DNA of 64,000 nt from Microbacterium halotolerans (GTDB lineage: Bacteria; Actinomycetota; Actinomycetes; Actinomycetales; Microbacteriaceae). Position numbers and translations under genes: made by a program. Shown here piece after piece: positions 9,997 through 19,259 of this stretch; position 1 is the stretch's first letter; each line of letters opens with the position of its first letter. The notes beneath the pieces were generated by a model. The model had not been told where the DNA came from. It was given only the letters and a program-made list of their open reading frames with translations, and made no database searches. The stretch lies in the NCBI RefSeq assembly GCF_003569805.1, contig NZ_KZ984051.1:559779-623778 (forward strand), given 5' to 3'.

Positions 9997-10769
9997 CAGC
10001 CCGTACCTTCCGTCAGCGATTCCGGCTCGCCTTCCGAGCGCGGCTGGAACGAGTCGAACACACCGTAGGCGACGATGCGCTCGGCGAGCGAGTACTTGGG
10101 TGAGCACGCCGTCAGCGTGATGTAGCGCTCGTTCGCAGGCACCTCGGGGCTCTGCGGCACGTCGAGCAGCACGTCGGTCTCGTCCGGACGCACGTACTCG
10201 AGGGTGCGGAAGCGATAGGTGTACCAGCCGGCTTTGGTCTCGACGACGATCGCATCACCTGCGTGCAGCGTGGCGATCTCCGCGAACGGCTTGCCGAAGG
10301 TGGTGCGATGACCGGCGAGCGCGAAGTTGCCGACCTCACCTGGCATCTCGGTGTCGTTGTAGTGCCCGATGCCGATCGGATCGAGCGTGATGGGCCGCGT
10401 CGTGCCGCCCGCCATCGGCATGGCGTAGTCGTCTCCCCAGCGGGGCACATACATCACGCCGAAGCGTTCGCCCTCACCGGGAGGAGCGACCGTGGGCGGT
10501 TCTGCATCGCCCCCCTCGCCGTCGGCAGCACCGGCGTCGTCGTCGGACGACGGCTCCTCCTGCGCCCACTGCTGCGAGAGCTCCTGCCCCTGCTGATTGC
10601 GCTCGGCGCCGTAGATCATGTCGCCGATCCAGAGCTGCCAGGCCACGAACAGCAGCAGCACGACGCCTGCCGTGATGAACAGTTCGCCGATCACGCCGAT
10701 CACGCTCACCCTGCGACGCGGCTTCCTCTGCTGGCGCACCGTGACGCGCGACAGCGGCTGGTCGGTCAT
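9996..10769 (-). CDS. Class E sortase
   Basis: Membrane-bound transpeptidase that attaches surface proteins to peptidoglycan; class E enzymes prefer LAXTG sorting signals. 257 aa. An N-terminal basic patch, a transmembrane helix (about 25-45), an acidic linker, then the sortase barrel with catalytic H154 (ALAGHRTTFG), C222 (TLTAC) and R231 (AERIVAYG). Start at ATG 10769 with a GGTGA element upstream; ATG 10778, three codons earlier, is also possible. A LAVTG protein is encoded at 48474-50876 and is a plausible substrate. Divergent from crgA. Confidence 0.93.
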   Translation of the reverse strand: MTDQPLSRVTVRQQRKPRRRVSVIGVIGELFITAGVVLLLFVAWQLWIGDMIYGAERNQQGQELSQQWAQEEPSSDDDAGAADGEGGDAEPPTVAPPGEGERFGVMYVPRWGDDYAMPMAGGTTRPITLDPIGIGHYNDTEMPGEVGNFALAGHRTTFGKPFAEIATLHAGDAIVVETKAGWYTYRFRTLEYVRPDETDVLLDVPQSPEVPANERYITLTACSPKYSLAERIVAYGVFDSFQPRSEGEPESLTEGTG

Positions 10770-10859
10770 GGTCACCATCTTAGGGTGCTCAACCTCTGCG
10801 GTTCCGCCACGGCGACCTTCCGGTTCCGCGGCGGACGCATCCCCCAGTAGACTGTCGGC

Positions 10860-11090
10860 ATGGCACGCGAGACCGACGAGACACCAGAGCGCCCCGCTGG
10901 CGCCGGCGCCCCCAACCCCGTGTGGTTCAAGCCCATCATGGTGGGGTTCATGCTGCTGGGGCTCGTATGGATCATCGTGTTCTACCTCACCGACCAGCAG
11001 TTCCCCATCCCCGACATCGGCGCGTGGAACCTCATGATCGGTTTCGGCATCGCCTTCATCGGCTTCCTGATGACGACGCGCTGGCGCTGA
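10860..11090 (+). CDS. crgA: CrgA, cell division/septation protein
   Basis: 76-aa protein with two transmembrane helices (about residues 26-45 and 55-73) separated by a short loop with DQQFPIPDIG, ending in TTRWR, the characteristic CrgA architecture. In mycobacteria CrgA recruits FtsZ, FtsQ, FtsI and CwsA to the divisome; in Streptomyces it coordinates septation. It sits next to the pkn cluster as in other actinobacteria and is followed by a strong terminator. Confidence 0.93.
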   Translation: MARETDETPERPAGAGAPNPVWFKPIMVGFMLLGLVWIIVFYLTDQQFPIPDIGAWNLMIGFGIAFIGFLMTTRWR

Positions 11091-11107
11091 CACGCGCTTC
11101 GAACTGA

Positions 11108-11133
11108 CCCCGCCCGCTGTGGCGGGGTTTTTT
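11108..11133 (+). terminator. Rho-independent terminator of crgA
   Basis: Stem CCCCGCC (11108-11114) pairs with GGCGGGG (11121-11127) around a 6-nt loop, followed directly by six T residues (11128-11133). A textbook intrinsic terminator 18 bp after the crgA stop. Confidence 0.93.
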
Positions 11134-11172
11134 CGTGCTTCGTGCCGAAGGGCGCGTCATCTCGGCACCAAC

Positions 11173-11370
11173 CAGTCCACAGCACCTGAACGAACTACAT
11201 CCGTGTGATTCATCCACAGCCCTCTCCCCAGGGGTGAATAACACGCGTGTGATTCTCCCCAGATGGGGAGAATCCTGTGGATAACTTCGGGGAGAACCAT
11301 CGCAGACGGTGGACAAGTCCGCACGCACCGGTGGACAATCCTCGCCGTTCCGTGGAGAACCGGTGGATAC
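11173..11370. promoter_or_regulatory. Cluster of DnaA-box-like sites
   Basis: A 198-bp intergenic stretch contains TGTGGATAA (11276-11284), a perfect reverse-complement match to TTATCCACA, and TCATCCACA (11210-11218). GGTGGACAA occurs twice (11308-11316 and 11330-11338), close to the actinobacterial TTGTCCACA. Weaker sites are CGTGGAGAA (11351-11359), GGTGGATAC (11362-11370) and CAGTCCACA (11173-11181). Also present are a perfect hairpin GATTCTCCCC/GGGGAGAATC (11251-11260/11265-11274), the palindrome ACACGCGTGT (11241-11250), and a direct repeat CGTGTGATTC (11202, 11246). No dnaA or dnaN lies nearby. It could be a DnaA-titration site or a secondary origin-like element. Confidence 0.6.
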
Positions 11371-11383
11371 CGGACGTACCGCA

Positions 11384-12517
11384 TCATCTGGCATGAGCGT
11401 CTGCAGCGGCTCCGCGCGAGAGCACCACGGTCGCCGTGCCTGCTGCGACGAGAATCAGCCCTGCCGCCGTCGCGAACACCGACGCACCCGTTCCTCCGCT
11501 GGTGAGGAGGAGCAGTGCCGGGATCGCGGCGCCGCCGCCGGAACCGCAGGCGACGAGGAGCCCCGTGGCCTTCCGCGCGGCGTACGCGTCCACACGCGCC
11601 AGACCGATGCCGATGATCAGCGCATAGCAGGGTCCCAGCGCCATCACGCCCACGCAGAGCGCAGCAACCACGAGGACCGGCAGAGCAGACGCGAGTGCCG
11701 CGGTTGCGAACGCCGTCGCTGCGATCACGCCGAATCCGCGCAGGCAGGCGACGGCGGTGATACCCGCGCCGATGAGTCCGGTCGCCGCATAGCGGCCCGC
11801 CGACAGCAGAATCCAGAACGCCGACGTCCCCAGCGCCGCCCACTCCGGATCGACGTCGACCAGATCCATGGGGAGTATCGACGACCAGCCGGCGAACACC
11901 GTCTCCACACCGACGTAGAGGAACAGGGCGATCGCCGCGGGCAGCAGCGCAGATGCCGCTCCTCCTGCTGTGTTCGTCGAAGCGAACGAACCCTTGATTC
12001 CGTTCCCGACCGTCGTGCACGCCAGGATGATGTGCACCACGGCGATCCCGGCGTATATCAGCCACGGCATCCCGCGCAGCGGCGTCAGGAACAGAAGCGG
12101 CGTCAGCGCGGCGACGGCCGCCACCGTCCCGGTGAGCGCAGACAGCAGCTGCGGCGTGCCCGCCGCCGCTGCCTCCCGCGCGCGGATCGTCGCCCCCGCT
12201 TCCGTCAGCCCGAACCCGATTCCCGCCGACGCCGCCGCCAGCACGAAGCTGAGCGGCTGCGTCGAAAGGCCGGCCATTGCTGCGAACGCGACGGCTTGGA
12301 TGAGCGCACCGATGCGAATCATCACGGCAGAACTCACCCGGCTGCCGAGCATCGAGCTGAGGATCACTCCCGCCAGCAGCCCGAAGAACAGAGCCGGCAC
12401 GGCGGCGAGATACCCCTCAACGCTCTCTCCCGCCGTCGCTGCGACCATCGGCAGCCCCGCCGGAATCGACGCCGTCGCCGCACCCATCGCCGCGAAGACG
12501 ACGAACAGGCGCCTCAT
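11384..12517 (-). CDS. MFS-type transporter, last gene of the muropeptide operon
   Basis: 377-aa membrane protein with about 11-12 hydrophobic helices, fitting the major facilitator superfamily; no substrate is evident. Start ATG 12517 was chosen over a longer open frame because MRRLFVVF leads straight into the first helix and a GGGCAGGA-like site precedes it. It lies 19 bp downstream of the dehydrogenase gene, so it is probably the last gene of the muropeptide/MurNAc operon. It may import or export a pathway metabolite such as a sugar, lactate or peptide, but that is inference. Confidence 0.75.
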   Translation of the reverse strand: MRRLFVVFAAMGAATASIPAGLPMVAATAGESVEGYLAAVPALFFGLLAGVILSSMLGSRVSSAVMIRIGALIQAVAFAAMAGLSTQPLSFVLAAASAGIGFGLTEAGATIRAREAAAAGTPQLLSALTGTVAAVAALTPLLFLTPLRGMPWLIYAGIAVVHIILACTTVGNGIKGSFASTNTAGGAASALLPAAIALFLYVGVETVFAGWSSILPMDLVDVDPEWAALGTSAFWILLSAGRYAATGLIGAGITAVACLRGFGVIAATAFATAALASALPVLVVAALCVGVMALGPCYALIIGIGLARVDAYAARKATGLLVACGSGGGAAIPALLLLTSGGTGASVFATAAGLILVAAGTATVVLSRGAAADAHAR

Positions 12518-12536
12518 CGTTCCTGCCCTCTGTCCG

Positions 12537-15353
12537 TCAGGCTGTCGCCTCGGCGAGCAGCTCGAGCACGTGGCGGTAGCGCTCACCGGTGGCTCGTGTC
12601 ATGCCGATCTCGCACGTGCGGTTGCACGAAGCGTGCGCGTCGGCGCCCAGCTCGACCACCTCAGCCGCTTCGGCTGCTGTGGCCGATGCGGTCAGCTCCG
12701 GATGGAGCATGCCCCTGTCGCCGGCGAAGCCGCAGCACCCCCACGCATCGGGGACCCTCACCTCGCCTGCCACCGCTTCGGCGATGCGCACCAGGTCGTC
12801 GTCCAAGCCGGTCTGCCGCGACGAGCAGGTGGGATGCAGCACCAGGGTTCCGACGCGGCGCGCGGGGCTCACGCGAGGAAGCACCTCCTGAGCGGCGAAG
12901 GCGACCGCATCCTCGACGCGGACGCCCGCCTCCGCGAGGAGTCTGCCGAAGCCCTCGGTGCAGCTCGATGCATCGCTGACCACCGGCAGCCCGCTCTGCG
13001 ACACCGCCTGCACTATCCGGTCGACGGTGCGGCGCCGGTTGATCCGGTAGCCGGCGCTGTGACCCTTCGACGACCAGGGCGTTCCGCAGCAGGTGCCCTC
13101 CACGCCGTCGGGCACGATCATCGCCAGCCCCGCCCGCTCCAGCAGCGTGACGAAGGCGTCCGTGACTCCCGTCCCTTCGCCCTCGGGGCCGAACATGCTG
13201 TTGACGCAGGCGGGAACGTACACGCCGGACGGCTCGACGCTCTCCGCCCCGACGCGACGGCCGAGGCGCCGCCTCGATGGCCCGCCGCCTGGCAGACCCG
13301 CGTCGTAGCGGGGAACCGCATCATCACCCAGCACCGCGCGACCGGCCGTGGTCACGGCTGTCACCGCCGGTGCTGGCAGCCGCGCAGCAGCGCTCAGCGC
13401 AGCCGACCCGGCACGGGTCACCGGCCCCCAGGCCGCCGCCGCGGCGCGCCAGACCGTGCCGCCCACCGGATCCGGCTTCTCGCGCCGCAGTCGCCTGACC
13501 AGATCGCCGGTGTCGATCTGCACCGGGCATGCCGTCCGGCACATTCCGTCGACGGCGCACGTCTGCACCCCGGCGAACTCGTAGTCGCGCTCCAGCTCGC
13601 GCGCCGTCTCCTCGTCGCCGCGCTGCCGCGCCGACTCCGCCGCCCTGCGCACCACGATCCGCTGCCGCGGGGTCAGCGTGATGTCACGGCTCGGGCACAC
13701 CGGCTCGCAGTAGCCGCACTCCACGCAGCGGTCGACCTCCTGCTCGACCGACGGATTCAGCTTGATGTTCCGCATGTGCGCGTCAGGGTCGTCCTCGATC
13801 AGCACCCCGGGATTCATCACGCCGGCCGGATCGAACAGCCGCTTGATCTCGCGCATCACCTCGTACAGCTCGTCGCCGTACTGTCGTCGCACGAAGGGCG
13901 CCATCGCCCTTCCCGTGCCGTGCTCGGCCTTCAGATTGCCGCCGGCCTCGAGCACGAGATCGACCATCCCGTCGGTGAAGCCGGTGTACCTGCTCAGCGC
14001 GTCTTCGCCCTCGAAACGATCGGTGAGCATGAAATGGATGTTGCCGTCCTTGGCATGGCCGAAGATCACCGAGTCGTCGTAGCCGTAGCGGTCGAGCATG
14101 TCCTGAAGCCCCTCGCAGGTGTCGGCGAGGCGGTCCGCGGGCACCACGACGTCTTCCAGCAGAGCCGTCGTCCCTGTCGGTCTCGCCTCCGCCACCGAGG
14201 CGTACAGTCCCTTCCGGAAGCTCCAGGCCCTTCCCCGTGCCACCGGGTCGGAGCGGAAGCTCACGGGCGTGCGCAGTCCCGACCCGTTCAGCAGTTCGGC
14301 ACCGGCCTTCGTCAGCTCCGTCAACTCGTCCTCGTGATCGGCGCGGTACTCGACCAGCAGGGCCGCCTGCGATCCCGGATCGAAGCCGAGGATCTCATCC
14401 GGTGCCCCCGCCAGTCGCTGGCCGACGGCGAGCGACGCGGAGTCCATCAGCTCCAGAGTGGCCGCGCCGGAGACGACCAGCTCGGGAAGCCCTCTGGTCG
14501 CGCCGTCGAGGTCGGAGAACACGGCCAGCGCGGTCGACACCCGCTTCTGCACGCGAACCGTGCGGAAGGTCGCCTCTGCGACGAACGCGAGCGTGCCTTC
14601 GGAACCGATCACCAGGTGGGCGAGAAGCTGCGTCGGCGACTCATGGTCCAGGAAGGAGTTGACGCCGTAGCCCATGGTGTTCTTCAGAGCGAACTGCCGT
14701 TCGATGCGCGTCACGGAATCCGGATCGGAGAGCACGCGCCGCCGCAGCCGCATGAGGCCTTCGGCCAACTCGGGTTCGCGGTCGCGGAGCTGGCGTTCGG
14801 CATCGGGGTCTGCTGTGTCGATCGTCGTGCCTGAGGGAAGCACGACCACCATCGACTCCAGCGTGCGATAGGCGTTCTCGACGACGCCGCAGGCCATGCC
14901 GCTGGAGTTGTTGGCGATCACTCCGCCGATGGTGCACGCCGCCTCGCTCGCCGGATCGGGCCCGAGCCGACGACCGTGGCGGAGAAGGCGAGCGTTCACC
15001 TGCGCCACCGTGGCACCGGGCTGCACGCGGACGCGGCGCCCGTCGTCGAGCACGTCGATGCGACGGAACCGCTGCCGCGTGTCGACCATGATCCCGGAGC
15101 CCGAGGCCTGACCCGAGAGGCTGGTGCCGCCGGAGCGGAACGTCACCGGTGTCCTCCTCCTGCTCGCCGCCGACAGCAGCGCGGCGACCTCTGCGGCGTC
15201 GGCCGCGACCACGACGGCCGACGGCGTGAGCAGGTAGTGCGAGGCGTCGCCTGCATAGGCTGCGCGATCGATCGCGCGCGTGCGCACTCTTTCCGATTCC
15301 GCGACGGTCGCCGCGACCTGCGGGTCGATCGCCGCGATATCCATGGCGGTCAT
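12537..15353 (-). CDS. FAD/Fe-S 2-hydroxyacid dehydrogenase, probably D-lactate dehydrogenase
   Basis: 938-aa fusion. An N-terminal FAD_binding_4 domain (GGTSLSGQ, NSSGMACG) and FAD-oxidase C domain are followed by two iron-sulfur motifs (CVECGYCEPVCP near 540 and CAVDGMCRTACP near 596) and two CCG half-domains (CCGTPW near 754, CCGFAG near 870). This architecture is shared by Dld-type D-lactate and D-2-hydroxyglutarate dehydrogenases. MurQ, encoded in the same operon, releases D-lactate, which makes D-lactate the likely substrate. Electrons probably go to the quinone pool. Start ATG 15353 overlaps the transporter stop (TGATG). A GTG one codon earlier is less likely. Confidence 0.85.
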   Translation of the reverse strand: MTAMDIAAIDPQVAATVAESERVRTRAIDRAAYAGDASHYLLTPSAVVVAADAAEVAALLSAASRRRTPVTFRSGGTSLSGQASGSGIMVDTRQRFRRIDVLDDGRRVRVQPGATVAQVNARLLRHGRRLGPDPASEAACTIGGVIANNSSGMACGVVENAYRTLESMVVVLPSGTTIDTADPDAERQLRDREPELAEGLMRLRRRVLSDPDSVTRIERQFALKNTMGYGVNSFLDHESPTQLLAHLVIGSEGTLAFVAEATFRTVRVQKRVSTALAVFSDLDGATRGLPELVVSGAATLELMDSASLAVGQRLAGAPDEILGFDPGSQAALLVEYRADHEDELTELTKAGAELLNGSGLRTPVSFRSDPVARGRAWSFRKGLYASVAEARPTGTTALLEDVVVPADRLADTCEGLQDMLDRYGYDDSVIFGHAKDGNIHFMLTDRFEGEDALSRYTGFTDGMVDLVLEAGGNLKAEHGTGRAMAPFVRRQYGDELYEVMREIKRLFDPAGVMNPGVLIEDDPDAHMRNIKLNPSVEQEVDRCVECGYCEPVCPSRDITLTPRQRIVVRRAAESARQRGDEETARELERDYEFAGVQTCAVDGMCRTACPVQIDTGDLVRRLRREKPDPVGGTVWRAAAAAWGPVTRAGSAALSAAARLPAPAVTAVTTAGRAVLGDDAVPRYDAGLPGGGPSRRRLGRRVGAESVEPSGVYVPACVNSMFGPEGEGTGVTDAFVTLLERAGLAMIVPDGVEGTCCGTPWSSKGHSAGYRINRRRTVDRIVQAVSQSGLPVVSDASSCTEGFGRLLAEAGVRVEDAVAFAAQEVLPRVSPARRVGTLVLHPTCSSRQTGLDDDLVRIAEAVAGEVRVPDAWGCCGFAGDRGMLHPELTASATAAEAAEVVELGADAHASCNRTCEIGMTRATGERYRHVLELLAEATA

Positions 15354-16984
15354 CACACCTCCAGAGATGCGCCGGGAATGGCGGCGAGCAGTTCCCGAGT
15401 GTAGTCCTGCTGGGGTGCGCTGAAGATCCGGGCGGGTGTGCCCGACTCGACCACCCGTCCGCGCTGCATCACATGCACCTCGTGGGAGATCATCTGCACC
15501 ACGGCGAGATCGTGGCTGATGAACAGATAGCTCAGCCCGAGTCGCTGCTGCAGATCGACGAGCAGATCGAGGATCTGCGCCTGCACCAGCACATCGAGCG
15601 CCGACACCGCCTCGTCCAGCACGACCAGCTCGGGCTCCAGGGCGATCGCCCTGGCGATCGCGACGCGCTGGCGCTGGCCGCCTGACAGCTCATGCGGCAG
15701 CCGGTCGAGCACCTCGGCGGGCAGCGCGACGTGCTCGAGCAGCTCCAGCGCCCTGGCTCGGCGAGATCGGCGGTCGCCGACCCGATGCACGCGCAGCGGT
15801 TCGGTGATCGACTCGGCGACGGTGTACCGCGGGTCGAGCGAGGCGAAGGGGTTCTGGAACACCGGCTGCACGCGTCGGCGCATGGCGAGCAGTCGGCGGC
15901 CGCGAAGCGATGCGAGGTCGCTGCCGCCGATCTCGATGGTGCCCTCGCTCGGAGTCTCCAGGCCGAGCAGGATCTTCGCGGTGGTCGACTTGCCCGAACC
16001 CGATTCCCCCACGATCGACACGGTGCGGCCGCGCGGGATCCGGAACGACACATCGCGTGCCGCCCAGAACTCCTGTCCGCGGGCCCTGCCGCGCAGCGCG
16101 TAGCGGCGCCCCACACCCGACACGGTGACCAGCGCTTCACCCGACGGCTCTTCGTCCGGCTCGGCCACCAGCGGCTCGGTCGCCAGGCTGGGGGCCGCGG
16201 AGACGAGCCGGCGGGTGTACTCGTGCTGAGGGTGCTCGAGGATGCTCCCGGCCGGCCCCTGCTCGACGAGCTCGCCTCGGTACATCACCAGAACGCGATC
16301 CGCGCGCTCGGCCGCAAGAGCGAGGTCGTGCGTGATCAGCACCACGGCGGTGCCGGTGCGGTCGGTGAGCTCCGTCATGGTGTCGAGGATGCGCCGCTGC
16401 ACCGTCACGTCGAGCGCGCTGGTCGGCTCGTCGGCGATCAGCAGTCGCGGCTCGCACGCCAGCCCCATGGCGATCAGCACGCGCTGGCGCATCCCGCCGG
16501 AGAACTCGTGCGGATACTGCTGATAGCGCTGCTCCGGGTCGGGGATGCCGACCCGCTCGAGGAGCTCCAGCACCCTCGCGCGACCGTCGGCGCCCCGACC
16601 GTGCACGCTCAGCGCCTCGAGGATCTGCGCACCGACGGTGTGCACAGGGTTCAGGTTCGACATCGGGTCCTGAGGCACCAGCCCGATCCCGGCGCCGCGC
16701 AGTGCGATCATCTCCCGTTCGGAGAGCGCGGTCAGCTCCCTCGCCTCGAACCGGATGCTCCCGCCCGATACGCTGCCGTTGGCCGCCAGCAGCCGGTTGA
16801 TCGACGCGGCGACGGTGGACTTGCCGGATCCCGACTCTCCGACGATGGCGACCGTCTCTCCAGGCGCCACGTCGAAGCTCACGTCCCGCACGGCCGAGAA
16901 CGGGCCGGCAGGAGTGTCGAAGGAGACCTGCAGGTTCCTCACGGAGAGCAGGGGCTGGGTCGCCGCCGTCTGCGGTTCGGTCAT
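15353..16984 (-). CDS. Fused dipeptide/oligopeptide ABC transporter ATPase
   Basis: 543 aa with two complete nucleotide-binding domains (DppD-DppF type fusion). Domain 1 has Walker [12 protein letters not shown], signature FSGGMRQR and Walker [10 protein letters not shown]. Domain 2 has [19 protein letters not shown] and LVVLDEAVS. It energises the two permeases encoded upstream in the operon. Start ATG 16984 overlaps the hydrolase stop (ATGA), which decides it over a 20-codon upstream extension. It is placed after the enzyme genes rather than next to the permeases, so the whole operon is probably one transcription unit. Confidence 0.93.
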   Translation of the reverse strand: MTEPQTAATQPLLSVRNLQVSFDTPAGPFSAVRDVSFDVAPGETVAIVGESGSGKSTVAASINRLLAANGSVSGGSIRFEARELTALSEREMIALRGAGIGLVPQDPMSNLNPVHTVGAQILEALSVHGRGADGRARVLELLERVGIPDPEQRYQQYPHEFSGGMRQRVLIAMGLACEPRLLIADEPTSALDVTVQRRILDTMTELTDRTGTAVVLITHDLALAAERADRVLVMYRGELVEQGPAGSILEHPQHEYTRRLVSAAPSLATEPLVAEPDEEPSGEALVTVSGVGRRYALRGRARGQEFWAARDVSFRIPRGRTVSIVGESGSGKSTTAKILLGLETPSEGTIEIGGSDLASLRGRRLLAMRRRVQPVFQNPFASLDPRYTVAESITEPLRVHRVGDRRSRRARALELLEHVALPAEVLDRLPHELSGGQRQRVAIARAIALEPELVVLDEAVSALDVLVQAQILDLLVDLQQRLGLSYLFISHDLAVVQMISHEVHVMQRGRVVESGTPARIFSAPQQDYTRELLAAIPGASLEV

Positions 16985-18174
16985 CGTCGTGCTCCCGTCG
17001 TCGGATGGAGGATGTGATCGGCGGCGGCCATCGCGTCGCGCCACATCTGCTCCACAGGTGCCAGTCTTGTGCGTTCAGGGACCGGATCGCCGTGCAGTCG
17101 GTTGGTGAGCATGGCCACGCGGACCGGTGGATCACCGTGCTCGGCCGCCGCCGCGGCGACGAACGCACCGGTGAACCCCGGATGGCCGACGAACAGCCGG
17201 CGGCGTCCGCGCCATGGCAGCAGATAGGTGCGCATGCCTCTGCCCTGTCCGGGGTCGTGCTCGATCGTCATCGCAGCGGCGGTGGGAGCGTCGATCCCCA
17301 GCCGCGCCGGTTCCGCCAGCGCGTCGGCGACTCGCAGCAGGCCGTCGGCGTCCGCGAACCATCCCGCATGGCCTGCGGCGCCGCGATAGGCATGGAAGGC
17401 GTTGCCGTCGCCGATCTCGTCGCGGACGACGCCGCGACGCCATCCGAAGGCGTCCGCAGCCGCCGTGACCGCGTCGTTCGCATCGGCGGCGATCGGATAG
17501 GGATCGCCGCTGCGCACCATATCCTCCTCGATCGCGTCGCCGTCCGCTCCGGCGAACGCGGCGCGGCCGGAGAGCGGGCCTGCGGCGACGACGGTCTCCG
17601 CGCCGAGCGGATCGAGAACCAGCGCGCGGACGGCGTCGGCGAAGGACAGACCGGTCACCGCGGACACGACCCCGCCGACGGCCTGCATGCCGAGATCGGA
17701 ATACGCACGTCGCTGGTCGCGCGGCGAGCCCGGCGCCACCCGCAGCGCGGCCGCAAGCGGGTCGGCACCGGCATCGGGAAGCAGATAGACCGGCCACCAC
17801 GGCGCGACTCCGCCGCGATGCCGGAGAAGCTCGTCGACGGTGGCATCGGCGTGAACACCGGCACGTCCGCCCAGCAGCCTGCCGAGTGCGTCGTCCGCGT
17901 GGAGCTCGCCCCGCGAGATCAGCGCCTGTGCGGCCAGAGTCGTCAGCGTCTTGCCCACAGAGGCGGTGTCCTGCACGTGATCGACTCTCGCGTGCTCACC
18001 CGAGCGCAGATCGGCCACGCCCGACGCGGCCGTCTCCCCATCACCGCCTTCGACGATCGCGAACACGGCTCCCTCGGGCGCGGAGCGTGAATCGGATCGC
18101 GGCGCGATCAGCCCATCCGCCACCGGCTGCAGCAAGGCGCTCTTCCGGGGCGTCCTCCGAACCGGGTCGCTCAT
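16981..18174 (-). CDS. Serine hydrolase of the beta-lactamase/PBP-like family
   Basis: 397 aa. The SxxK motif is SVGK in DTASVGKTL and the second motif is YSD in RAYSDLG, as in class C beta-lactamase-like hydrolases. No signal peptide is visible, so it is likely cytosolic. In Bacillus subtilis a beta-lactamase-family protein (YbbE/AmiE) is encoded beside murQ and removes peptide from MurNAc, so a muropeptide amidase role is plausible here; esterase or peptidase activity is an alternative. Both ends overlap neighbours by 4 bp (ATGA). A longer reading frame exists upstream but would overlap the epimerase gene. Confidence 0.8.
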   Translation of the reverse strand: MSDPVRRTPRKSALLQPVADGLIAPRSDSRSAPEGAVFAIVEGGDGETAASGVADLRSGEHARVDHVQDTASVGKTLTTLAAQALISRGELHADDALGRLLGGRAGVHADATVDELLRHRGGVAPWWPVYLLPDAGADPLAAALRVAPGSPRDQRRAYSDLGMQAVGGVVSAVTGLSFADAVRALVLDPLGAETVVAAGPLSGRAAFAGADGDAIEEDMVRSGDPYPIAADANDAVTAAADAFGWRRGVVRDEIGDGNAFHAYRGAAGHAGWFADADGLLRVADALAEPARLGIDAPTAAAMTIEHDPGQGRGMRTYLLPWRGRRRLFVGHPGFTGAFVAAAAAEHGDPPVRVAMLTNRLHGDPVPERTRLAPVEQMWRDAMAAADHILHPTTGARR

Positions 18175-19259
18175 GCCGCCTCCTCGAGGAGGCGGCCGAG
18201 GCCCAGACCCGCAGTGATCGGCAGCCGGATCGTCGCGCCGTCGTACCTTGCGCCGCCGGCGAGCGGAGCGCCATCCGTCCACAGACCTCCGTCGAGATCG
18301 TGCACGGCGTCCGGAAGCGTGACGGCGAGGTGCGCCGCGGCTGTCACGCCGACCACCGACTCCAGCATGCAGCCGACCAGCACCCCGGTGCCCGACGCCG
18401 TGGCGAGCTCCATCATCCGGAGGGCCGGTGTGATTCCGCCGGACTTGGCGAGCTTGATGTTGACGAGGTCGGCCGCGCCCATCCGGATCAGCTCCCGCAG
18501 ATCGCGCTCGTTCCAGCAGCTCTCGTCGACGAGCACCGGAGTGCGCACCGCGGCGGTCACCTCCGCGAGCGCCTCGATGTCACCGGCGGGCGTGGGCTGC
18601 TCGACCAGCTCGACTCCCAGGCCGTCCTCCTCCCAGCCGTTGAGCAGCCGGATGGCGTCTGCCGCACTCCATCCCTGGTTCGCGTCGACGCGCAGCGCCA
18701 CCTCTGCGGCCGGGCCGGATCTGAGCGCGCGCAGCACTCGATCATCGCGGTCGGGGTCGGTGCCGAGCTTGACCTTCAGCGTCGTGAAGCCGTCGCCGAC
18801 GTGCTCGGCCGCCGCGGCGAGCACGTCGGCCTCCCGAGCGGCGGACAGCGTCATGTCGGTGACGACGGCGGCGGAGCTCCCTGTCGAGAGCAGGCGGTGC
18901 AGCGGCATGCCTTCGTGCTGCGCCAGAAGATCCCAGAGGGCGCAGTCCACGGCCGCCCGTACCGCGGCATTGCCGATCAGCGCGGTCTCCGCCGCTGCTC
19001 CCCAGGCATCGCGATCGCGGAGCTCGAACCCACTGACCGCGTCCTGCAGCGGGCCGGTGATCGCTGCTTCCGCACCGGCAGCGCCGGTTCCGGTGACCCG
19101 CCAGCTCAGCGCGACCTCTCCCCATCCGGTGCGGCCTTCGTCGTCCGACGCGCTCACGAGGACCGTGTCGAGCGCATCCGCCCGCCGCACCGCCGTCACG
19201 AAGGGGTGCCTCAGCGGCAGGCGCACACGATGCGCGCGCAGGGCGGCGATGCGGGTCAT
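18171..19259 (-). CDS. Dipeptide epimerase (L-Ala-D/L-Glu epimerase type)
   Basis: 362-aa enolase-superfamily enzyme of the muconate-lactonising subgroup. The KxK motif TLKVKLG supplies catalytic lysines, metal ligands appear in RVDANQGW, LVEQP and VDESCW, and the second-face lysine is in KLAKSGG. It would convert L-Ala-D-Glu from murein peptides to L-Ala-L-Glu, allowing ordinary peptidases to finish degradation. The context with murQ, anmK and a peptide transporter supports this over other dipeptide specificities. Overlaps anmK and the hydrolase gene by 4 bp each. Confidence 0.88.
   Translation of the reverse strand: MTRIAALRAHRVRLPLRHPFVTAVRRADALDTVLVSASDDEGRTGWGEVALSWRVTGTGAAGAEAAITGPLQDAVSGFELRDRDAWGAAAETALIGNAAVRAAVDCALWDLLAQHEGMPLHRLLSTGSSAAVVTDMTLSAAREADVLAAAAEHVGDGFTTLKVKLGTDPDRDDRVLRALRSGPAAEVALRVDANQGWSAADAIRLLNGWEEDGLGVELVEQPTPAGDIEALAEVTAAVRTPVLVDESCWNERDLRELIRMGAADLVNIKLAKSGGITPALRMMELATASGTGVLVGCMLESVVGVTAAAHLAVTLPDAVHDLDGGLWTDGAPLAGGARYDGATIRLPITAGLGLGRLLEEAA

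Noticed and set aside
11173..11370. Calling the DnaA-box cluster the chromosomal oriC
   Set aside because: No dnaA, dnaN, rpmH or parAB genes and no skew data are visible here; box matches alone are not sufficient.
12537..15353. Glycolate oxidase GlcD-like annotation for the FAD/Fe-S protein
   Set aside because: Not excluded, but the fused FAD, Fe-S and CCG architecture and the MurQ context favour D-lactate.
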